Below, in pieces: positions 56,940 to 64,000 of a stretch of 64,000 nucleotides of DNA. Positions within the stretch are counted from its first letter, which is position 1; every line of letters begins with the position of its first letter. Below the pieces are notes generated by a model that was not told the DNA's origin, made no database searches, and saw only the letters and a program-made list of their open reading frames with translations. Origin of the DNA: Malus domestica (Eukaryota; Streptophyta; Magnoliopsida; Rosales; Rosaceae); contig NC_091667.1 in the NCBI RefSeq assembly GCF_042453785.1, positions 35,890,001 to 35,954,000 on the forward strand, given 5' to 3'. Position numbers and translations under genes: made by a program.

Positions 56940-58739
56940 TTTCATTAGATTCCAAATTTAAAAGTGATTAGCTCATGAGAGAACTTATGCATTTTGTTGC
57001 CAAAAGCTGTCCATAGACAACACTCTCCTTCTTGGCGGAACTAATGGTTTCATCCATGTCCTCGAAGTATTGAGCAAGCTCATTGAGATTCCACATAAGA
57101 ATGGAGTGCCGGCTGTAGGTATTGAGCAAGCTGGGACAAAACTTTGTTGTCCAAATCCAAGTTACTTGGCTGCCTTTCGTGCCAGGACTGGAGGACTAGG
57201 ATAAGCATAACGAAGATTAAAGCTTTCATTCCCTCCTCACCAAACTTTGCTTCTGAAAACGACACCGTCATTTGTCTTTAAACGACCATGATTAGCATTT
57301 CTTGTCGTCCCGGTAAGTTTGGTGTACATGTAACGTGGATAACCTTCCCAAATTCATACTGTTTTAACTTGTCAAATATCCTTAGTTGGCCTTTGGTGTT
57401 TAGGTGCTTTGCGAGGACAAGTTTCGGCGAGCGATTCGTGCCAAGTGTGCGAGCAAAACTTTGGGGGATAAAAATCTAGAGGTGATGACTTGTTTGGCTC
57501 TCTAATCATTAGGAAGAAGGGATTGAATCGCTGTCGTTGTTGCATGGTTTCAACATCAACAGTTCGCCTTTCCTTCGTAACATGTAAGGTCTATTAGGTG
57601 GTCTGGTTGGGATAGATTGTGATAAGCTAAAATGGATTTGAATCCAATAATTTGTTTGTTGAGTCAAAATGTGAGAGGACATGACATTTACAATAGAATG
57701 AGTTATTTAATCTATATTAATACATAAATTAAAGTCATATCTTACATATCCCTATCGATCCAATTCTTAAGGCATAATCTCATTCAGCCACCAAACGAGC
57801 CCGTACAGATTGACTATTAAGTTTGGATTCATTACCTTGCTCCTCAAGCTATAAATGGCCCTAAGCTCTATAAACCATATGTTTTATATCACCAAACCCA
57901 ATTTCCAATTATGTTTGAAATGTCAGCCGCATCGCACAATTTTCAAGTAAACAGCAGGTGCTCCTCCAATCAAGCATTTCAAAGAAGCACACAGCAGCTG
58001 ATTTTTCAATAAAGTATTTTAAGTACCTTTTTCAGCCAACATTTACTTTTTAACTTTTTCTATTAAACACTAGCATGAACACTTTTAGCAATCTGAAAGT
58101 AATTTTTAGTTATTAAAAGCATACTGAATTTTTCAATAAAAACAAGAAAAATTAATGAAAATGATTTGAAAATTTTTAGTTTTAATTAAAGAGACAAAAA
58201 TGTGTTGTAAGTGAATTATACCAGGATTGACTTTTTAGAATAAAAATATCTTTAACGTTAAAAGACAGTACAAAGTGTTAACATATAACCATGTCTTTTA
58301 TAAAACACCTCCGTGTGCCATGTGCTTTTCTAACTGAGGAACACTTTTAAACTTTTAAACTTAGCAATAGTGCAACACATTAGAATAACCATACATAAAT
58401 GAAATGGTGCTTGATGGAGGACGGCTGGCGCTTTCTTTTCCACCACTTCTGGGGCGTCGGTTGGTTGGATCTTTGGTATTTGCTGGGAATGGTGGTGCAT
58501 GGTGGAGGATTCCGGTGCTTTGATGACGGTTGAGGTGCAGGCGGCTTTGGGCTGTTTTGTTTTTTAGGTTTTCTTTCTGAGCCCAATTGTCTGTTTGCGC
58601 TTTATTTTGTATGGAAGGTTATTTTTTTATTTTGTGCTTGACTTGTAATTTGATCTCTTGTTATTTATATTTGTCGTGTTGGTAATGAAATTTACCTTTG
58701 ATGGAAAAAAAATGGGGCTTTAAAATAGCCCTCATAAGG
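56940..58739. other. Gene-free stretch
   Basis: No gene I can name. A minus-strand open frame of 63 codons at 57080-57271 has a hydrophobic start but no recognisable family, and 'GTATTGAGCAAGCT' is repeated within it. The rest is AT-rich with AAAGCACT-type MITE debris near 58000. Confidence 0.4.
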
Positions 58740-59460
58740 TTAACCCAAATTTGCTGTTGACTTCTTCAAGCTTCTCTGAAATCCAACATGCTCAATCATA
58801 CGAACAAACCACAATTTCACAATTTCACAATCTTCCAATGGTTTGGGAAGCTTAGAAAAGAATTCTTCCCAGTAAGTCTTCTTTTCATATGCACGCGAAG
58901 AGAGTCTAATGAATAACTTCTCCAAGACCAACCCTTCATTTAGCAAACCCTTTACTGCCCGTTGCGTCTCATAATCTCTCCCTTAAAACTAATAACTTCG
59001 ACCACCTTTAGATGCGAAAAGGTACAAGGAGGCACAACATCCTCATTTGATATAGAGCAACTTTCTGATTGATCAATGTAATAAAATACATTAGACATCT
59101 TAACAACATAGAAATTATGTAAGGTTATCACGGAAGATGGAAAGAAACAACCTGAACATTTCAAGATGGAAAGAAACAACCTGAACATTTCACACTCATA
59201 CAGCTTCAATCCAATACGCAATGGTCTTATTGACAGGGTCAATTATATCAGCCTCACAAGTAAGAAGGAACCTATTTATGAAATCTCGAAAGAGAATTGC
59301 CCTTTCCAACTTAGGTATGTAGTAGCAGAAGTGATGCAAGTCAATGTTGGAATTCAACTTCCATACGTATTTCCACCTTTTTTTTATAATATGCTCGTTT
59401 GAACCGCTTCTCAAGGTTCGAAGAAGGATATGATGTGTTGAAGAATGTCGTCACGAATAA
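58740..59460 (-). pseudogene. Broken F-box/FBD (LRR) gene
   Basis: On the minus strand an F-box begins near 59455 (DDILQHIISFFEP), meets stop codons in its frame and shifts at an A-run near 59385. It resumes as KKRWKYVWKLNSNIDLHHF and FRDFINRFLLTCEADII ... KTIAYWIEAV, the usual text after an F-box. Most of the leucine-rich repeats are missing. The FBD domain follows (FSHLKVVEVISFKGEI, then after another frame change near 58950 AVKGLLNEGLVLEKLFIRL), ending at 58740. At least two frame changes, two stops and an internal deletion make it a pseudogene of a large fast-evolving plant family. A 29-bp direct duplication lies inside it. Confidence 0.65.
59134..59191. repeat. 29-bp tandem duplication
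   Basis: 'AAGATGGAAAGAAACAACCT' and the following nine bases occur twice in a row, identical, within the F-box/FBD pseudogene. Confidence 0.9.
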
Positions 59461-59469
59461 GACTTGGTG

Positions 59470-59630
59470 CTTCGCTCAGATATATGGACATATTGGACCA
59501 AATTTCATTTGATTTCTATCCCCAAACATGACGCCAGGAATAAGATTTAGTGCTTTGCTCTGATATATGAGCATTAGGCCGAATTTCATCGATTTCTGTC
59601 CCCAACCGGCATTTTAAGTTTTGAGGACAA
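59470..59630. repeat. Diverged direct duplication, period about 80 bp
   Basis: 'GAATAAGACTTGGTGCTTCG' near 59455 and 'GAATAAGATTTAGTGCTTTG' near 59536 start two related segments that both end in 'TTTCTxTCCCCAA'. It covers the upstream edge of the F-box pseudogene. Confidence 0.6.
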
Positions 59631-60045
59631 TGTTTGGATTTTGGTACTTTCTTGAGAAATTTCCAATTTTCTTTTATATTAAATTCCCAGCTAGGGTTGT
59701 GGTAAACTACGAACACATATGTTAGGGCTGTTGAGGTTTTCTTAATGGTGAATCATATTGCTATTGAATTTTGGCTTAGAGTATTTTCTTCAATTTTCAT
59801 GTTATACTTATCACACTAGGTAAAAATAATAATAACTGAAGAAGTTAAAGATGATATCATAATAAGATGAAGATTTCACAATAGTCGTTGACTCAATTTT
59901 TTTCAATACAAATAATATATTTACAGTGAAGAGACGAATATTTTAACTAAACCACACAATGAGTCTGCTAACTATAATAATTTGGTTCAAAATCGTATTC
60001 AACGAGAAACTTAATACTTTTGACTTATCATATAAACGTATAAGT

Positions 60046-60625
60046 TGTAGAATTATCAGAGAGACAGGTCATACGACCCACTTTCAACAACACCGATATT
60101 ACAAACTTTCAACAACACCGATATTACAATCCATCAGGTGTGGGGTTTTATCACAAAAGGCATCGGTATTGGTTGGAGTAGGATTATGGTATTTAAACTC
60201 TTATTTTGTCATTGATACGGTCAATGTGGGACATTTCAACACGCCCCCTCATGTGGGACCCGATTAGTGGGTCACACGTGGGAGATCCACACATCGACAA
60301 CCACGTGGAGCCAAGGGGACTCACCTTACACGCAGGGCCAAGGGACCCACCATCATCGCTCGGGGCCAAGGGGACCCACCCATCACGTGGCAGTACAGTA
60401 CGGGCCCGCTCTTTGGCTCTGATACCATGTAGAATTATCAGAGAGACAGGCCATACGACCCACTTTCAACAACACCGATATTGTCCCCAACTTGATAATT
60501 ACCACATGCACAATCCGTCATGTGTGGGGTTTTATCACAAAAGACCTCGGTATTGGTTGGAGTATGATTATGGTATTTAAACTCTTATTTTGTTATTAAT
60601 ACGGTCAATGTGGGACATTTCAACA
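60046..60625 (-). mobile_element. TRIM-type LTR retrotransposon, 580 bp, whole structure
   Basis: Two related terminal repeats, 60046-60241 (196 bp) and 60428-60625 (198 bp), both TG...CA on the minus strand. Just inside the right-hand repeat the minus strand reads TGGTATCAGAGC (60416-60427), the primer-binding site for initiator tRNA-Met. A purine-rich 'ATGAGGGGGCG' lies just before the left-hand repeat. The 186-bp inner part has no coding frame and repeats 'CCAAGGGGACCCACC'-type words. The flanks TAAGT and TAATT form a 5-bp target duplication with one difference. Apart from a rearranged middle section the terminal repeats differ by roughly 5%, so it is not very recent. It needs enzymes from another element. 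Confidence 0.85.
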
Positions 60626-61859
60626 TAATTGTCCCCACTCCATTTCTTATATATGTATTATTTACATGTGAGTGTGTGCCTAGCTCTAAACTTATGTATA
60701 AACATAAGCATGCCCACCCCAATTGCCCAAACCTTACAGCTGGTTCCAGAGAAACCAACATGATCGACTAGTACCGGGCCCATGCACCAACTCTTTCAAT
60801 GTGCAGCCCTTTCTTTCTTTTTCTTTTCTTTCTCGTAAAGTAAACCAAATGATTATATTTGTGAGTAATCATGTATTTAATTATGACGTACCACCAACCC
60901 CAATATTTCCTGGGACCTAATAATACTTTTCATTCAAGAAGTAAAAGTACTCTCTCCCCTTTTGTTTCATTTGGAGTAACGCGATCCAAATAAGTGAAGA
61001 ACACCAGCTGTATAAGAGATGAAGATGATCATATTGGAGTTTATGTATCACGAAGGAAGCTGGTAACTTTGAGGGGAATGTTGTTTGGTACAAGATTACC
61101 TAAGTCGGTAATTTCTTGGATCAGGCTTCATTCCCCTCAATTACTGCTTCCATCTAATTTGCCAAACATCTCTCTTCATATAAATTTAGTTCACCAATCC
61201 CGATGCCCCGTGGAGATGATCGAAACTGGATCCCCGATGATCGATGGATCTTCAGGTGATTGAATTTCGACTAAACCCCATTTTTTCTGCTTATTTTGAC
61301 AGATTAGTTCAATGATGATGCGGGCTTAGTTTGATCGTACTGCAGGTATGAAAAAAGAAAGAAAAAAAAATCAATCATTTGCTTTTGACTTATGATTCAT
61401 GTCTTTCAACATTAAGACTGTTTGTGAATTTCTTTCGGTCTTTTCCTTCTTGTTCATCATTGAATAGATCTTTTGTCATGATGAGCACAACCCTAAATTC
61501 CAATCTGCGTACTTGTCTTTGGCCTTAGCTAGGGTTAAACTCCCTAGGGTTTTTATTTTTTTATTTTTTAAGATCAATTGAAATTAGGGTTTTAATCTAT
61601 TGGATAATCTGGATCCTTTACCCGATCACAAAATGAATAACTGTTAATTACTTTAGTTGTAGTGGTAGTGGGCGGCGGGTGGAGTTTGTAGAGCTGTATT
61701 CACAGTATCAGTTCAGTATAAGATAATATTCATCTCCATTCTCCACCCTTCTCAGCAGCTTTACTAATTAATATTCTACTGATCTGACTATATTATTTGT
61801 TCCACTGAATAATGCCTTGATACATGCTTTTAGTGGAAGACATATGGATTCGAATCTTA
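60626..61859. other. Gene-free stretch before the copia element
   Basis: A plus-strand open frame of 89 codons at 60994-61263 matches no family I know. No other gene was seen. Confidence 0.4.
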
Positions 61860-64000
61860 TTTGTATCGTGGATGAAATTGCCGTGAAGATATATCGGCAC
61901 CGATCAGAGTGCGTACACATATATATGTAAAGTATGAAGAACTTACTGTATCTTGCAGAAGAAGAAAGAAAGAGATAGAGAGAAGTAGAGATTTAGAGAG
62001 AGAGAAAGAATATACTGTTTTATTAACCAACACACAACAATAGTTACACACACTAGTTATATAACAGATTTAGTAGCTTACTAACTAAGCCACATACTCA
62101 ACTCACAATCTATTGACATTTGTCACTCTATCTAACCATTGAATCATAAGCTCATAACAAACCCATATTATTGTTAACATCCTCCCGCAATCTCAGGATG
62201 GGAATTTCCTAGACGGAGATTGTAGCAATGAGTATGAAACAAAGAAGTCGACAAGCCTTTGGTGAGAATATCGGCAAACTGAGCATTAGAAGTAACAAAC
62301 TGAACCTGGAGTAGCTGCTTAGCGACCCGTTCTCGGACAAAATGAACATCAATGTCAATATGCTTCGTCCTTTGATGCATAACAGGATTATAAGCAAGGG
62401 CAATGGCAGAGAGATTATCACAATACAAGATAGCAGGAGAAGGCACAGAAACATTCATAAATTGTAATAACTGCTTGATCCAATCCATCTCTGCTGCAGT
62501 AGAAGATAAAGCCCTGTATTCGGCCTCAGTAGAGGATCGAGAAACTGTATTTTGCTTCTTAGAAGACCAAGAAATAGGATTAGAGCCCAAATAGACAACC
62601 AATCCCGTTGTAGACCTCCTGTCATTGGGATCCCCGGCCCAGTCAGCATCACTATAAGCATAGAAGTTCAAATCCCCTTTACTAAACTGAATGCCATAGT
62701 CCTGCGTCCCCCGCAAGTATCTGAGGATTCTTTTGACAGCAACAAAGTGGGACTCCATGGGACAGTGCATGAATTGACAAACTTGATGGACAGAGAAGGC
62801 AATGTCAGGCCGTGTGAATGTCAAATACTGAAGTGCACCAACAATGCTTCTATACAAAGCAGGATTGTTAAACGGTTTACCATCATCCTTTAACAGTCTA
62901 TTGTAAGCTAGGCAAGGAGTGGTACAAGACTTGGATTGGAGCATATCAGTTTTGATCAACAAATCTGAGACATACTTAGATTGAGAGAGGAACAAACCGT
63001 GGGATTGCTGTGTAATTTGAATACCAAGGAAATAATGAAGAGGCCCTAAGTCCTTGATGTCAAACTCAGAATGTAAAGCTCCAATAACCTCAGTAATGGC
63101 ATCTGTAGCACTGCCTGTAATGATAATGTCGTCGACATACAATAAAAGAATGACAACAGACTGCCCAACATGTTTCACAAAGAGGGAAGAATCTGAGTAT
63201 GTAGTAAGAAATCCCAGAGATGGTAAAAACGTTGTGAATCTCTCATTCCAAGCCCTTGGGGCTTGTTTTAGACCATATAAGGACTTGTGTAATCTACACA
63301 CATGCGTGGAATAATGAGGATCCAAAAAACCAGGGGGCTGAGACATGTATACTTCCTCTTGTAATATGCCATGAAGAAAGGCATTCTTCACATCTAGTTG
63401 TCTAAGTGACCAACCAAAATGAGCAGCAAGAGCTAAGACTAATCGGACCGTAGTTGGTTTAACCACAGGGCTGAAGGTTTCTCCATAATCAACACCTTCC
63501 TCTTGATTAAACCCTTTAGCAACTAGTCTCGCTTTATACCGAGAAATGGTGCCATCAGCATTTTTTTTAATCTTATAAACCCATTTACACCCTACAAGAT
63601 TTTTATGTGGAGGAAGAGGAACAAGAGACCAAGTACCCTGAGAATGAAGAGCTGAAAGTTCCTCTTTCATGGCTGATAACCACACAGAAGATTTCAAGGC
63701 TGACTTATATGTTGCAGGCTCGGTGTGAGATAAATCCACTAACTGATCATCTTGAAGAACAGAGAGAAAGACCTTTTTCTTAGATATCCCACTCTTAGAT
63801 CGAGTCTGCATTGAATGTGTATTGAGTGGAGGAATTGGTAAGATAACCTGTAAACTGTCAGGAGAAAAACCAATAGGATCCTCAGATTGCTCATGCGAAG
63901 GCTGAGAAGTACTTGCAGGAGCCACATGGGTAGGAGAGGATAATAATGGAGAAGAACTTGCGGATATGGTTGGGGTTGCAGTAATGAGTTGTGGACTGGA
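61860..64000 (-). mobile_element. Ty1/copia retrotransposon, 3' half (runs past the window end)
   Basis: The minus strand shows an open pol frame from the window edge to 62174. It carries the linker after integrase, the copia reverse transcriptase (LVGCKWVYKIK, LDVKNAFLHG, LYVDDIIITG) and RNase H (YSDADWAGDPNDRRSTTG, STEAEYRALS), ending LGNSHPEIAGGC as RE1/RE2-like elements do. A purine tract GCGGGAGGA comes next, then the 3' LTR starting TGTTAACAATAAT at about 62178. The LTR runs down to roughly 61860; its far end cannot be fixed without the other LTR. The visible coding part shows no interruption, so the element looks fairly young, but the rest lies outside the window. Confidence 0.93.

Noticed and set aside
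57080-57271. Small minus-strand protein gene with hydrophobic start
   Set aside because: No family recognised, no splice or promoter support, and it includes a local repeat; listed only as unclassified.
60994-61263. 89-aa plus-strand open frame
   Set aside because: Ordinary length for chance in this DNA and no recognisable domain.

Overview
The window is plant nuclear DNA from a eudicot. The repeats point to the apple and pear tribe (Rosaceae, Maleae): a Cassandra retrotransposon LTR, short AT-rich MITEs that I remember as abundant in apple and pear, and tRNA-derived SINEs. The evidence for a plant is GT-AG introns of 75-1000 bp, AT-rich intergenic DNA, plastid transit peptides and a nuclear tRNA-Leu. 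Species-level assignment is inference. || Layout. 1-2.2 kb: a decayed tandem array with a 333-bp unit. 2.7-5.8 kb (-): MFSD5-like molybdate/anion transporter. 8.5-9.8 kb (+): plastid rhodanese STR14. 10.3-14.1 kb (-): retromer subunit VPS26. 15.6-17.1 kb (-): intronless BCS1-like AAA-ATPase. 21.0-23.5 kb (-): MSP1/ATAD1-like AAA-ATPase. 24.1 kb: Cassandra solo LTR. 27.6-30.3 kb (+): YSL metal-nicotianamine transporter. 33.5-34.5 kb (+): cytochrome b5. 37.2-40.7 kb (-): TBC Rab-GAP with a possible second first exon. 45.3-47.3 kb (-): plastid 6-phosphogluconolactonase. 48.7-50.1 kb (+): ubiquitin-RPL40 fusion. 50.4-52.5 kb (-): plastid aldo/keto reductase. 52.8 kb (-): tRNA-Leu(UAG). 53.5-54.5 kb (-): HD-ZIP I homeobox factor of the ATHB-7/12 type. 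58.7-59.5 kb (-): broken F-box/FBD gene. 60.0-60.6 kb: a TRIM retrotransposon. 61.9 kb to the window edge (-): the 3' half of a Ty1/copia element. || The genes do not form a pathway or operon; they are ordinary single-copy housekeeping and regulatory genes. The block MFSD5 - STR14 - VPS26 - MSP1-like has the same order as Arabidopsis At4g27720 - 27700 - 27690 - 27680 (recalled, not searched), so it is a fragment of ancestral eudicot gene order. The TBC gene resembles At4g27100 on the same arm. Exon structures below were worked out by hand from splice sites and reading phase, and every complete host gene closes in frame. || I found no clear undescribed biological system. The points most worth checking are an in-phase GC-rich alternative first exon of the TBC gene that encodes a membrane segment, a TRIM with complete boundaries, SINE copies with 16-bp target duplications, several intron-borne tandem duplications next to dinucleotide tracts, and a 108-bp stop-free intron in the MSP1-like gene.
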